A DNA stretch of 64,000 bases from Endozoicomonas elysicola (GCF_000710775.1 NZ_JOJP01000001.1:4167810-4231809), one strand, 5' to 3'; positions 9,363-18,419 are shown, numbered from the stretch's first letter. The notes: generated by a model not told the origin, from the letters alone. Numbers and translations are program-made.

Positions 9363-10201
9363 TCCTCCTCAGCCACAAGGTTGGTAAGAGATACTTCAGC
9401 ATCCACCGTAAACCCGGGACGAAGTATCATTCCCGGGTTATCAATGACAATCTCGACGGGATAACTGTTTCTGGTGGTATCAGTCTGAATAGCAATCGTC
9501 CTGATATGGCCTGAAAAGTAGTGACCAGGAACGGCTTCCGCAGTTAACGTGACGCCCTGACCTGATGCAAAGCTGTTGACGTGCTCTTCCGTGACATAAA
9601 CGACAGCTTTTAGTTTTTCTATCTGCTCAAGCTGATACAGCTTTTGTCCTGAATGGACCCAGTCCCCTTTATTAATGAGCCGTTCACTGACCCAGAGACC
9701 GTTCTCTGCTGTGATTTGGGTACGCGCTAATGCCAGCTCGGCCTCACCCAGTGACACTTCCTGAAGCCTCAGGTCCGCTTTGCTGACCAGATAGTCTGCT
9801 TCAGCATTTTCAAGCTGTTCTCTGGCCAAATTATTTTGTGCCACCAGATGCTTATACCGGTCATACCGGCTCTTTTTTACCACCAGCTCAGCATTAGCCT
9901 GAGCCAGACTGGCCTTGGCCCGTTCCATAGCCAGCAGATAATCCTCCTGGTTTATCGTAACCAGAGAGGTTCCACCTGATGTCTGTTCACCCACATCATG
10001 GGCGTAGCTTTCTACAACACCATCAACCTGAGAGACAACAGCAATGGATTCCAGGCTCTGCAGACTGCCCATGACATGAAGTACGTCTGCACCTGACGAA
10101 TTAAAGGCTGGTTCTTGATAAGAAGGTGACGATGCGGTTACTGATAACGGAATACTGACCAACAATACTGTGGCCAATCGAAGAAGAACTGGCGATTTCA
10201 T
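9359..10201 (-). CDS. RND efflux membrane fusion protein (HlyD/AcrA-like adaptor)
   Basis: Periplasmic adaptor of about 280 residues from the preferred ATG at 10201; the frame is open from 10237, but only the internal ATG puts a signal peptide (MKSPVLLRLATVLLVSIPLSVTA) at the N-terminus. After the signal come a lipoyl-like half-motif around VDGVVESYAHDVGEQ, a helical hairpin (about 90-150 of the mature protein) rich in A, L, E and Q, the second lipoyl half and a beta-barrel domain. It is rather short, without an extended C-terminal domain. It heads the apparent operon adaptor-pump-GT2-GT39-gtrA. Confidence 0.92.
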   Translation of the reverse strand: MKSPVLLRLATVLLVSIPLSVTASSPSYQEPAFNSSGADVLHVMGSLQSLESIAVVSQVDGVVESYAHDVGEQTSGGTSLVTINQEDYLLAMERAKASLAQANAELVVKKSRYDRYKHLVAQNNLAREQLENAEADYLVSKADLRLQEVSLGEAELALARTQITAENGLWVSERLINKGDWVHSGQKLYQLEQIEKLKAVVYVTEEHVNSFASGQGVTLTAEAVPGHYFSGHIRTIAIQTDTTRNSYPVEIVIDNPGMILRPGFTVDAEVSLTNLVAEEE

Positions 10202-10431
10202 AACATTGACCCCAGGCAAGTGCCTTTTTGGGGGCAATGTAACCAGTCATACCTCTTAAAAATGTCACAATGTGCTTTTTAGGCTAATGGCACTGACTTA
10301 AGAGTGAAAGCATTACCATACGGAGGCTTTACAGGAACGTGGGTACTTACCCTGAAAGATTGCATGAAGCCATTCCCGGTGCTTTGGACAGAGCAGCGTC
10401 ATCACTTTCGGAAGTGTGCGATCGTAGCACC

Positions 10432-10463
10432 TGAGGCCTCTTCAGAAAATTAAAGAGGCCTCA
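10432..10463. terminator. Hairpin between VOC gene and RND operon
   Basis: Perfect 11-bp stem TGAGGCCTCTT / AAGAGGCCTCA with a 10-base loop, lying just beyond the 3' end of the minus-strand VOC gene. T-rich flanks are weak, so terminator function is probable but not certain. The remaining ~200 bases up to the adaptor start show no gene. Confidence 0.5.
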
Positions 10464-10502
10464 AAACGTTTGACCTGAACAAATAGCAGTTGCTCATACT
10501 GA

Positions 10503-10880
10503 TCAGGATTCCCATTTATCAAACATCGCCTCAATGTTATGTCCATCAGGATCATAAACAAAACAGGCATAGTAATTCTCTGTATATTGAGGACGAGAGC
10601 CTGGAGCTCCGTTATCTCTTGCGCCAGCTTGAAGTGCTGCTTCATAAAATTCCTGAACCTTTAATTGGCTTTCTGCACGAAAGGCAATATGAAAACTGGT
10701 TAAGGCTTCCGTTGTGTTAGGACTACGAATTTCAAACAAAAAACCCTTTCCAAGGTCAAAGGCCCACATTCTCCCTTCTTCTCCAAAGGCGATTTTGTAT
10801 CCAAGTGGACGAAATGCCGCTTCATAAAATTTCCGGCTCAACTCAACATCACTGACAGAGATAGTAACGTGATCGATCAT
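10503..10880 (-). CDS. VOC (glyoxalase/bleomycin-resistance fold) family protein
   Basis: 125 residues, one vicinal-oxygen-chelate domain made of two beta-alpha-beta-beta-beta units: IDHVTISVSDVELSRKFYE at the start and the second unit ending FVYDPDGHNIEAMF, where the last Glu and an N-terminal His would ligate a metal. This resembles the small lactoylglutathione-lyase-like proteins of unknown substrate. It stands alone on the minus strand between the RND operon and the two-component system. Confidence 0.85.
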   Translation of the reverse strand: MIDHVTISVSDVELSRKFYEAAFRPLGYKIAFGEEGRMWAFDLGKGFLFEIRSPNTTEALTSFHIAFRAESQLKVQEFYEAALQAGARDNGAPGSRPQYTENYYACFVYDPDGHNIEAMFDKWES

Positions 10881-11112
10881 ATACCTACCTTCAAGGTTAA
10901 TCAGAATTTATTAGCATTCAATGTGGAGGAGCGAATCACCGTTTGTCGGCTATAAAAAAGTTCGCACATGGTTCACAGCCCCTACCACCGGAATAGCCGC
11001 GAACCCACAAAATCACAACACCAAAAACCACAGTAAAAGAACAATAGAATCAAGCAGTTAAATGTCGTAACTCTCAGAAGAGCCATTGCTTTTTAGATAG
11101 CCTTTAAAGGCA

Positions 11113-12423
11113 TCACGACTCAGGACTAAAATTGATCATTGCCAGACATCCCTGCTGGTCATCCTGGGAACTGATGGAAAAGCTCCACCCCTGTCGTGCA
11201 CAAATATCGTTGACCATCATCAGCCCAAGGCCATGGCCTTCATGCTCTTCAGGGACACTCTCAATACCTGGTCCGGTATCCAGGGCACTGAAGCAGTGAT
11301 TATCCAGTCGAAACAGAATCTCTCCGGAACGGGTGTAACCAAACGCATTTTTAATCAGATTGCCCAGCAATATCCTGACCACGGTTGCTGGCACATTTAA
11401 TGTGATGGCAACCGTGGCATTGATATGTACCTGAATCGCTTTATCCCGGATTAACAGCTGGTGCTCATCAACCAGCTGCTCAATAAACGCCTGATTCAGT
11501 ACAGTGGTGACATCTTCTGGAAATGGGGTTTGCCTCACCAGGCTTAGCAGTGTTTCAGTAATGTCCTGCATATTCTGGCAGGATGTCTCAAGACGCTGTC
11601 GCTGTTTATCAATAAACGGTTTCTCAATAACCGGTGACTCACGCGACACCCTGAGCAATGTAGCCACCCCCGAGATCACCATCAGCGGTGTGCGCAGCTC
11701 ATGACTGACATAACGGCTGAACGCTCTCTCCCGTTGAATCGACGCATGAATTCTCTGTCGATAATCATTCAGCGCATCCACCAGCTCAGCCTGCTCTTCT
11801 GTGGTAATCACCGCCGGTTCAATCGGGGCAAGGTCATCAGCCCAACTCTCTTTGATCACTCTGGCGAGCCCGTGCAACGGCGCTGCAAGATGGCCGGAAA
11901 TCCGATAAATCAACAACCAGACTCCCGCCAGTATCAGTAGTGAATAGAGGATGACACCCGCGATCAGAGATCGCTCTTCCAGTTCAGTGATGGTCACTCG
12001 CGCGCTGTCCTCAACGATATAGAGAGGCGCTAACTGTCCATTAACCGTCATGGTTGTGGACATAACCGTTGCAGAGTCTCCCGTTCTTGAACCCGGTTCC
12101 TGATAATTAAAATCCTCTACCCCTTGCCATTGGGCAGAGAAGCGTTTTTGAAACTCAGCCGGTGTATCTTCATAACGGTCATAAGCGACGGTCAGGTGAT
12201 CAAGAACCAGAGAACCCTGAAATCCCTGTTGATATTCCTTGATGGCAAAATCACTGATATAGGCAAGACGACGACTACTGACTTCATCTTCCGTGATGTG
12301 CAGCGTGGCATAAAACAGCAGAAAATTGATCAACAGAACAACGGCAATGACAATGCAGAAAGCCATTGTCATTTTCCACTGCAGGGAGAGCAGCTTTCCT
12401 CTTTCAAGGATCTTGTTAAGCAA
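11113..12423 (-). CDS. Two-component sensor histidine kinase
   Basis: 436 residues with membrane spans near 17-40 and 153-174 enclosing a ~110-residue periplasmic sensor region, a HAMP-like linker, a HisKA dimerisation domain with the phospho-acceptor His241 in SHELRTPL, and an HATPase domain with N-box Asn355/Asn359 (GNLIKNAFGYT), G1 DTGPGIE near 382 and G2 GHGLGL near 396. It is encoded 18 bases downstream of an OmpR-type response regulator and forms a pair with it. The signal is unknown; candidate targets include the nearby RND/glycosyltransferase operon, but nothing in the sequence proves this. Confidence 0.94.
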   Translation of the reverse strand: MLNKILERGKLLSLQWKMTMAFCIVIAVVLLINFLLFYATLHITEDEVSSRRLAYISDFAIKEYQQGFQGSLVLDHLTVAYDRYEDTPAEFQKRFSAQWQGVEDFNYQEPGSRTGDSATVMSTTMTVNGQLAPLYIVEDSARVTITELEERSLIAGVILYSLLILAGVWLLIYRISGHLAAPLHGLARVIKESWADDLAPIEPAVITTEEQAELVDALNDYRQRIHASIQRERAFSRYVSHELRTPLMVISGVATLLRVSRESPVIEKPFIDKQRQRLETSCQNMQDITETLLSLVRQTPFPEDVTTVLNQAFIEQLVDEHQLLIRDKAIQVHINATVAITLNVPATVVRILLGNLIKNAFGYTRSGEILFRLDNHCFSALDTGPGIESVPEEHEGHGLGLMMVNDICARQGWSFSISSQDDQQGCLAMINFSPES

Positions 12424-12441
12424 TTGAGATAATCCTGTTTT

Positions 12442-13128
12442 CTACTCTTTGGTCGAAAGCGTTGCCTGAAGACGGTATCCCACCTTGGGAACCGTAGTAA
12501 TCATGGGCTGTTCAAACGGCTTATCAACAGCCACACGCAGTTGATAGATATGATTACGCAGCGCATCACCATCGGGTGGCTCATCCCCCCAGATGGCGTA
12601 CATCATCTCTTCCCGGGTCACCAGGTCAGGAGACTTGCTGATCAGCAATTTGAGCAGTGTAAAACAGGTAGGATTCAGAGGGATATCCTTATCACCGCGT
12701 CTGGCGCTATGATTCCCCAGATCAAGTGTCAGGTCTTCAAATTCAAGGGCGTCGCTGAAGGCGCCCGGACTATTGCGACGAACCAGTGCCTTGACCCTCG
12801 CTTCCAGGATTTTCAGGTCAAAGGGCTTAACCAGATAATCATCTGCTCCTTCTTCAAACCCCTGCAGGGTATCATCCGTCGTATCACGGGCGGTCAGCAT
12901 CAGAACAGGCGTAGTAATCCGTCGTTTCCTGAGTTCACGACAAACCTGGTAGCCATCCATTCCCGGCAGCATGATGTCGAGAATAATCACATCAAAATAT
13001 TGCTCACTGGCCAGTTCCAGCCCGTGACGACCATCCGCTGTATAGTCCAGCTGATGACCAAAGGCTTCAAAATAATCGAGAACGATACCGGCAATTTCCC
13101 GGTTATCTTCAATCAACAGCAGGCGCAT
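12442..13128 (-). CDS. OmpR/PhoB-family response regulator
   Basis: 228 residues. The receiver domain (1-120) has the acidic pocket (IEDN), phospho-acceptor Asp51 in ILDIMLPGMDGY, and Lys101 in the LVKPFD loop. A winged-helix DNA-binding domain (about 130-225) includes LLKLLISKSPDLVTREEM and ends with VPKVGYRLQ. It is the first gene of the regulator-kinase pair. A 161-bp palindromic repeat lies 54 bases upstream of its start. Confidence 0.95.
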   Translation of the reverse strand: MRLLLIEDNREIAGIVLDYFEAFGHQLDYTADGRHGLELASEQYFDVIILDIMLPGMDGYQVCRELRKRRITTPVLMLTARDTTDDTLQGFEEGADDYLVKPFDLKILEARVKALVRRNSPGAFSDALEFEDLTLDLGNHSARRGDKDIPLNPTCFTLLKLLISKSPDLVTREEMMYAIWGDEPPDGDALRNHIYQLRVAVDKPFEQPMITTVPKVGYRLQATLSTKE

Positions 13129-13181
13129 ACTACGATACCTGTTTACATAATCCGTGGCTCAAAACCATAACCGACCTGCTT

Positions 13182-13342
13182 ATACCAATTCCACCTTCTA
13201 AACATGAACTGCGCAGCCATTTTGCACCGCTGGTTCTTCGTTGGAATTCATCGCAATAGCCCCGCTATTACTCGTCATTCCGCCTTGCCCAGCCGTCCAG
13301 AATGGCTTGCTCGATATCATATTTAGAAAGCGGAATTGGTAT
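13182..13342. repeat. Palindromic MITE-like repeat, copy B (161 bp)
   Basis: Bounded by ATACCAATT (13182-13190) and AATTGGTAT (13334-13342); the inverted repeat continues inward as CCACCTTCTAA / TTAGAAAGCGG. The interior, read on the minus strand, matches copies at 22630 and 57044 around the central GACGAGT-ATAGC-GCTAT core. The last base of the repeat is the third base of the TAA stop of the DUF4136 lipoprotein gene, so the element abuts the coding end of that gene. Confidence 0.85.
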
Positions 13343-13911
13343 TACTTTTCCGGCCTTGGAAACCCTTCCAGAATCTTTGCCACGGCCTCGTTAATTCGTA
13401 CAGTTCGCTGTTCCGGTGAGAGATCTTCCTGAATTCTGGCCCTGGAGCGTCCACGCCACACAACCTGCTTTGTTTCCGGATCAATAATATCAATAATCAG
13501 AGAGCCTTCTTCATATTCCTGAACCCGGCTGTCAGTGCTGACACCGAGCCCCCAGGGGCTGAAGCCATAACCAAAAGAGGTAGTCACCTGTCGTTCTTCT
13601 CTGCGGGTTTTCTGGCCGGCAATGTAATTGACCAGAAAGTCGACCTCTGTCTTATCGGAGTCGACACGCTGAAATCCTCGAGTCTGCAGAACCCCATCCA
13701 CCGCGTTGTGAACACGCTGATCCATCAGGGCTTCAAACTGATAACCCAGCTTCTGGGAGTCCTGAGTTGGCTCAATCCAGCGATAAGTGGTCAGGCCTGT
13801 CAGTGAACGTTCAGTATCATAGTCCCAATCTACTTTCTGAGATGTACAGCCCGACAGAACGACAGCCAGAATAACAACAGCGTAACGCCTCAATCGATTT
13901 ACTACAGACAT
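13342..13911 (-). CDS. DUF4136 domain lipoprotein
   Basis: 189 residues with a lipoprotein signal sequence: a hydrophobic stretch followed by LSGC, giving Cys22 as lipidation site. The mature part fits DUF4136 (KVDWDYDTERSLTGLTTYRWIEP near the start; GSLIIDIIDPETKQVVWRGRSRA near the end), a family of small outer-envelope lipoproteins of unknown function. The stop codon coincides with the end of a palindromic repeat. It is followed upstream by an arrestin-like membrane protein gene on the same strand. Confidence 0.88.
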   Translation of the reverse strand: MSVVNRLRRYAVVILAVVLSGCTSQKVDWDYDTERSLTGLTTYRWIEPTQDSQKLGYQFEALMDQRVHNAVDGVLQTRGFQRVDSDKTEVDFLVNYIAGQKTRREERQVTTSFGYGFSPWGLGVSTDSRVQEYEEGSLIIDIIDPETKQVVWRGRSRARIQEDLSPEQRTVRINEAVAKILEGFPRPEK

Positions 13912-13941
13912 AACCTCTCCGTTTGCCTTTACATGATACTG

Positions 13942-14481
13942 TTAATGAAGCCTGCCCATATTAATAGAGATACTGCGGGAAGTAGCAAGATCAATCCCCC
14001 TCGCATCCAGGCGCACTTCTAACTTCCAGTCCAGCTTCACAGATCTCTGACTCAACATAGAGAAAACAGCACTCAGGGCCTGACCAACCATTGGGTTTAT
14101 TGGGTGAGAGTCATTTATCTCAGGTATTGTGACTTCAAAGTCATAATTTGAAAGGTAACCTGCCGAATAAGCCCTGGCCTCTTCAACAACAACATCATCA
14201 CGATATACTTCTTCAGAGTATGTCTCATAACTGCCATCGTCTTTTCGCCTTCGCGTTTTTTCAATGCCTATCAGACTGACAAGAAGCTGATTACCCTGAA
14301 TGGCCTTCTTGGTATGAAGCTTGAAGCTGCCAATAATGGACTCACCGGGGTTATAAGCCGAACGAGGCAATGACAATTCAATGGTTCCACGCAGGAATCT
14401 CACAATAAAATAGATAACAACGGCTACCAGCCCAGCAGCCACCACTGCGGCAATCAGCAGACCAAGCGTATTATCAGACAT
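13942..14481 (-). CDS. Membrane protein with arrestin-like domain, function unknown
   Basis: About 179 residues from ATG 14481 (the frame is open from 14517, but that adds a hydrophilic stretch before the membrane span). One N-terminal span (GLLIAAVVAAGLVAVVIYFIV) is followed by a beta-rich domain. The order GTIELSLPRSAYNPGESIIGSFKL...SLIGIEKTRR...YDFEVTIPE resembles the arrestin N-terminal or Spo0M-like sandwich: a ligand-free beta sandwich that is often a scaffold. It probably faces the periplasm or cytosol from a single anchor. It lies 30 bases upstream of the DUF4136 lipoprotein gene on the same strand, so the two are likely co-transcribed. No function is claimed. Confidence 0.7.
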   Translation of the reverse strand: MSDNTLGLLIAAVVAAGLVAVVIYFIVRFLRGTIELSLPRSAYNPGESIIGSFKLHTKKAIQGNQLLVSLIGIEKTRRRKDDGSYETYSEEVYRDDVVVEEARAYSAGYLSNYDFEVTIPEINDSHPINPMVGQALSAVFSMLSQRSVKLDWKLEVRLDARGIDLATSRSISINMGRLH

Positions 14482-14736
14482 TGTTTCCCCCCAAATAGTT
14501 ATATTCGTTCTGTTCAAACCCTGAACTTAATACAGCTTTCACAGTTTTTAGAACGTTTGCTCAAATCTTGAATTCCATTTACCCCAATGAACATGGCTGC
14601 ATTTTTACAACAATTATGCCATTTTTATGTTTATCGTCCGACATGGATTACAAATGATTTGCAGTGAATCCACAGAGATTGGTAGGCTTTGCGGAAAATA
14701 TCTATACCCCTGTGAAATACACTGAGCAAGGTCATC

Positions 14737-15084
14737 ATGAGCGTTACTATTTTTCATAACCCGCGTTGTTCAAAATCCCGCCAAACTCTGAGTATTCTGG
14801 AAGAACAGGGGGTCACCCCTGAAGTGGTGCTGTACCTGGAAACCCCTCCAGATGCCGATCAGCTGAAAACCATTCTGGGCAAACTGGGCATCAATGCCCG
14901 AGACCTGCTTCGTAAGGGTGAACAGGAGTTCAAGGATAACAACCTCAAAGATCCATCCCTGACTGAAGAGCAACTGATCAAGGTTATGTGCGAATTTCCC
15001 AAGTTGATTGAGCGCCCCATTGTGGTCAATGGAGAAAAAGCCAGAATTGGCCGCCCTCCAGAGTCAGTCATTGAAATTCTCTGA
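14737..15084 (+). CDS. arsC: ArsC-family thioredoxin-fold reductase (arsenate reductase, YfgD-like)
   Basis: 115 residues of the glutaredoxin-dependent ArsC family, with the active-site loop HNPRCSKSR placing the catalytic Cys at residue 11, and the later RPIVVNGEKARIGRPPE signature. There is no arsB, arsR or acr3 next to it. The neighbourhood (ABM protein, DUF2069) matches the chromosomal yfgD-type homologue, so a role in arsenate resistance is possible but not demonstrated. Confidence 0.92.
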   Translation: MSVTIFHNPRCSKSRQTLSILEEQGVTPEVVLYLETPPDADQLKTILGKLGINARDLLRKGEQEFKDNNLKDPSLTEEQLIKVMCEFPKLIERPIVVNGEKARIGRPPESVIEIL

Positions 15085-15128
15085 AAACGAACCAAACAAT
15101 AATAAATAGACCTTTTAGCAGGCCTGAC

Positions 15129-15458
15129 ATGTTCATAGCAGTATATGAATTTGAGATTAAACAAGGCACTGAGGCCAGGTTTCGCAAAGCATGGCTGGAA
15201 GTGACCAAAGCCATTTACCAGCAATGTGGAAGCTTTGGCTCAAGACTGCATACTTCAGACGACCCGAACATTCTGGTCGGCTATGCTCAATGGCCAAGTC
15301 GTGAGCAGTGGGAAAAAGATCATGAGCTGACCGATGCCCTTTATCTTGTGGCCCGTCAGAAAATGAGAGACTGTCTTGTTCAGTCAAAGACCGTCTACAA
15401 GCTGGAAGTGAGTGATGACTATCTGCAGGCGTATTCAGCAACAGCAACATGCGCCTGA
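15129..15458 (+). CDS. ABM-fold (antibiotic biosynthesis monooxygenase-like) protein
   Basis: 109 residues with the dimeric alpha-beta barrel ABM pattern: FIAVYEFEIKQGTEARFRKAW, then GSFGSRLHTSDDPNILVGYAQW and SREQWEKD. Members include small quinol oxygenases, haem-degrading enzymes and stress proteins; the substrate cannot be read here. It lies 44 bases after arsC and 43 bases before the DUF2069 gene, all on the plus strand, suggesting one transcript. Confidence 0.85.
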   Translation: MFIAVYEFEIKQGTEARFRKAWLEVTKAIYQQCGSFGSRLHTSDDPNILVGYAQWPSREQWEKDHELTDALYLVARQKMRDCLVQSKTVYKLEVSDDYLQAYSATATCA

Positions 15459-15501
15459 TCATTGCCGTGCGAACCCTAACAAGAGATGAACATAAATAAC
15501 A

Positions 15502-15870
15502 ATGCAGCAAAAAGCTAACCGGATCTATCAAGTCTGCCTTGCACTCTATGCAGGTCTGATTCTCTCTCTGCTGGCAGAGACCTGGTGGTTGAACCCTCCA
15601 CAGGGTTCCATCCTGGGTATATCCGCCCTGCAGTTACTGCCCTTACTGCTACCTCTTCCCGGCCTTCTGAAACGTGGTCTGAAAGCTGCATCCTGGCTCT
15701 GTTTTATCCTCTGTTTTTATTTTATCAGTGGCGTTCTTGATGCCTGGTTCCGACCGGAACAACCTCAGGGCTGGCTGATCACCGGATTCAGTGTCCTGTT
15801 ATTTATCGGTTCCATGGTGTTTATCCGCTGGCAGGCTCAGGCCAATAGAGCCCGTTTAGCGGAGAGTTGA
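15502..15870 (+). CDS. DUF2069 inner membrane protein
   Basis: 122 residues, four hydrophobic segments (about 10-30, 38-57, 63-82 and 92-110), matching the short DUF2069 membrane protein family commonly encoded beside arsC/wrbA in gammaproteobacteria. Function unknown. Last gene of the plus-strand arsC cluster; it converges with the siderophore-interacting protein gene. Confidence 0.85.
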   Translation: MQQKANRIYQVCLALYAGLILSLLAETWWLNPPQGSILGISALQLLPLLLPLPGLLKRGLKAASWLCFILCFYFISGVLDAWFRPEQPQGWLITGFSVLLFIGSMVFIRWQAQANRARLAES

Positions 15871-15886
15871 TACTGTTAATCCATGG

Positions 15887-16669
15887 TCAGGCACCTTCTT
15901 TTTCTGCGTCCTGGCCTTTAATAATCTTGTGTTCTTCTTCCGAAATTCCCTGTTTCCAGTAACTGCTGATATAAAGCTTTTCCCGGGGAACTGCACGCTC
16001 CACTTTCAACAACTGGCGAATTTCACGCATGGCAGAAAATTCACAGGCGCACCAGGCAGACACACTGCCCTCTGGCCAGGGCTGATCACGAACGGCAGAC
16101 AGGAAATGATCACGGCCGATGACCCAGATAATCTCCATGCCCTCCGGCGCCACCAACTGCTGCTGATCACTATCGTCCAACACTTCAATAATTGCGACGC
16201 CTGTGACGTCGGCGGGTAACTGCTCAAGATTGCAGCTGATGGCAGGCAGTGCAGTCATATCACCGGCGATAAAGAACCACTCAGCATCCGGGTTGATCAG
16301 CTTGATATCCCCAGGGCCTGCAATGCAGATGGTGTCACCGGGCTGGCAATGTTTGGCCCAGCCAGATGCCGGTCCGGAGTGACCATCATCACCGTGCAGG
16401 ACAAAATCCACGGTCATCTCCAGATGCTCAGCATTGAAGGCGCGGATAGTGTAAGTGCGCATCACGGGCTTATTGCCATTCAGCCTCTCCAGGCTGGCAA
16501 TATCAGCGAGCGGTGCACCATCGGGCATAAACAGCAGTTTGATATAGCCGCTAGCGCAGTCAACCGGAAAGTCGGTCAATGAAGGGGCAGAGAGCACCAC
16601 TCTCTGCATGTTGGTGGTCAGTCGGGTCGTACTTTTTACGGTGAGCTGACGCAGTTGACGCTTTGCCAT
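15887..16669 (-). CDS. Siderophore-interacting protein (ferric-siderophore reductase, ViuB/YqjH-like)
   Basis: 260-residue cytoplasmic flavoprotein of the SIP family. It has an FAD-binding beta-barrel with the RTYTIRAFN motif and DFVLHGDDGHSGPASGWA, then an NAD(P)H-binding half (AEWFFIAGDMTALPAISCNLEQLP) ending in SYWKQGISEEEHK, a characteristic C-terminal signature. It reduces Fe(III)-siderophore to release iron after import. It is the last gene of the minus-strand uptake operon, 12 bases after the ATPase gene, under the presumed Fur control of the shared promoter. Confidence 0.93.
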   Translation of the reverse strand: MAKRQLRQLTVKSTTRLTTNMQRVVLSAPSLTDFPVDCASGYIKLLFMPDGAPLADIASLERLNGNKPVMRTYTIRAFNAEHLEMTVDFVLHGDDGHSGPASGWAKHCQPGDTICIAGPGDIKLINPDAEWFFIAGDMTALPAISCNLEQLPADVTGVAIIEVLDDSDQQQLVAPEGMEIIWVIGRDHFLSAVRDQPWPEGSVSAWCACEFSAMREIRQLLKVERAVPREKLYISSYWKQGISEEEHKIIKGQDAEKEGA

Positions 16670-16681
16670 TAGATATCCTTG

Positions 16682-17443
16682 TTAACTGTTGTAATAGAGA
16701 CAGATCCGCTGATTGCCAATTTCCTGAATCTCAAAAGGGATTTCGTAGATGGACTCCATCACCTCTTTGCAGACCACTTCTGCCACGGTGCCCTCCTTGA
16801 CGACCTCTCCCTGTTTCATGGCAACGATTCGGTCCGAGTAGCAGGAGGCAAAATTGATGTCGTGGATAACGATCACCACGGCCTTATTCAGCTTATGGGC
16901 CAGATCCCGCAGGGTGTGCATAATCTCAACCGAGTGCTTGATGTCGAGATTATTCAGCGGCTCATCAAGGAACACGTAATCAGTGTCCTGGGCAACCACC
17001 ATGGCAATAAACGCCATTTGTCGCTGACCACCACTGAGTTCATCGAGATAACGATGCTGAAAATCAGTAATGCCCAAGTGTTCCAGAGCATTATCAATGA
17101 TTTCATGGTCATTATCGTTCAACCGCCCCTGAGTGTGGGGGAAGCGACCAAACGACACTAACTCCCGTATGGTAAAACGCATATTTATGCTGTTGGACTG
17201 CCGCAACACGGCCAGGTGTCGGGCCAGCTCACGGGTATCCCACTGAGCCAGCAGTTTGTCACCGATCAGAACCTCACCCGCATCACTGCCGGTCAATCGG
17301 CTGGCCATGGACAGCAATGTGCTCTTGCCCGCCCCGTTAGGCCCAATCACCGAGGTGACTTCCCCTTTCGGAAAGAGTGCACTGGCATCCCTGACCACAA
17401 AGGTTTTACCGTATTGTTTGGATAATCCGGTTAACTTGATCAC
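16682..17443 (-). CDS. Ferric-siderophore ABC transporter ATP-binding protein (FepC/VctC/FatE-like)
   Basis: 253 residues with Walker A GPNGAGKST (near 33-41), Q-loop, signature LSGGQRQMAF, Walker B YVFLDEPLNNLD and H-loop VIHD. It is the cytoplasmic motor for two FecCD-type permeases encoded just upstream in the same operon (10-base gap). Confidence 0.95.
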   Translation of the reverse strand: MIKLTGLSKQYGKTFVVRDASALFPKGEVTSVIGPNGAGKSTLLSMASRLTGSDAGEVLIGDKLLAQWDTRELARHLAVLRQSNSINMRFTIRELVSFGRFPHTQGRLNDNDHEIIDNALEHLGITDFQHRYLDELSGGQRQMAFIAMVVAQDTDYVFLDEPLNNLDIKHSVEIMHTLRDLAHKLNKAVVIVIHDINFASCYSDRIVAMKQGEVVKEGTVAEVVCKEVMESIYEIPFEIQEIGNQRICLYYNS

Positions 17444-17453
17444 GCCGTTACCC

Positions 17454-18419
17454 TTAATTGATTCGGTTGCGCATCAGCAGAAAAAGAAAGTAAGAACCAC
17501 CCACCAGGTTGATTAACACACTGATGGTGGTCTGGAATGTCAGCACATTTTCCACAAACCACTGACCAGTAATCAGTAACAACACCGCCAGCAAACTGCT
17601 GGCCAGAATCAAGGTGCGGTGCCGGTAGCTGCTAAACAGTTCACGGGTCAGGCTGACCACGATCAGCCCCAGAAACAATAACGGTCCTACCAGCGCCGTA
17701 GCAATGGAAACCATGACAGTGACCAGCACCATAATCCACCGGGTAATACGGATCGGGTCGACGCCAAGACTGGTGGCGTTATCAGTGCCCAGCCACAGCA
17801 CATCCAGCTGGCGGGAGTAAAACATAAACCCGGCAAGACACAGGGCTAGCGGCAAGGTGCTCAGGTAAACCAGTTCCTCATTGATATTATTAAAACTCGC
17901 GAACATGGCATCCTGAACATTGGTGAATTCATTGGGGTCAATCAACATGGTCAGAAAATCAGTCACGCTGCTGAATAAACTGCTACAGATGATGCCGATC
18001 AGAATCAGGGTAAAAATATTCCGCCCCAGACGTTTAAAATAAAAATAGAACAGCAGCAGCGAGAAGCCGATCATCACGGAACAGGACAGGATAAAATTAA
18101 CCATCGGGCTGGTGATCCAGGCGTGAGCACTGCCCAGCACTACGACAAACAGCACCTGAATCAGCACATAGAGGTTATCAAAACCAAGAATCGATGGAGT
18201 CAGGATACGGTTATTGGTGATGGTCTGGAACACCAGGGAGGATGAAGCAATCGCGATGGCTGCCAGGATAATCGCCAGCACTTTGGGAAAACGCAGGGAG
18301 AGAAAAAACTGATAATTGTCGACAGTCAGCCCCTGTCCGATAAACCAGGCAATCACGACTAAACAACCCAGGGCCAGCAACGTTATTTTGACTGCATCAC
18401 GTTTGGCTGAATCACGCAT
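17454..18419 (-). CDS. Ferric-siderophore ABC transporter permease (FecCD family, second subunit)
   Basis: 321 residues, about nine membrane spans, with FecCD family patterns (VFQTITNNRILTPSILGFDNLYVLIQ; ALVGPLLFLGLIVVSLTRELF). It overlaps the first permease gene by 8 bases and pairs with it as a heterodimer. The layout binding protein-permease-permease-ATPase matches the vctPDGC/fatBCD type rather than fepBDGC. Confidence 0.93.
   Translation of the reverse strand: MRDSAKRDAVKITLLALGCLVVIAWFIGQGLTVDNYQFFLSLRFPKVLAIILAAIAIASSSLVFQTITNNRILTPSILGFDNLYVLIQVLFVVVLGSAHAWITSPMVNFILSCSVMIGFSLLLFYFYFKRLGRNIFTLILIGIICSSLFSSVTDFLTMLIDPNEFTNVQDAMFASFNNINEELVYLSTLPLALCLAGFMFYSRQLDVLWLGTDNATSLGVDPIRITRWIMVLVTVMVSIATALVGPLLFLGLIVVSLTRELFSSYRHRTLILASSLLAVLLLITGQWFVENVLTFQTTISVLINLVGGSYFLFLLMRNRIN

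Noticed and set aside
12541-13170. 209-codon plus-strand frame opposite the response regulator
   Set aside because: Antisense shadow of a certain gene; no family features.
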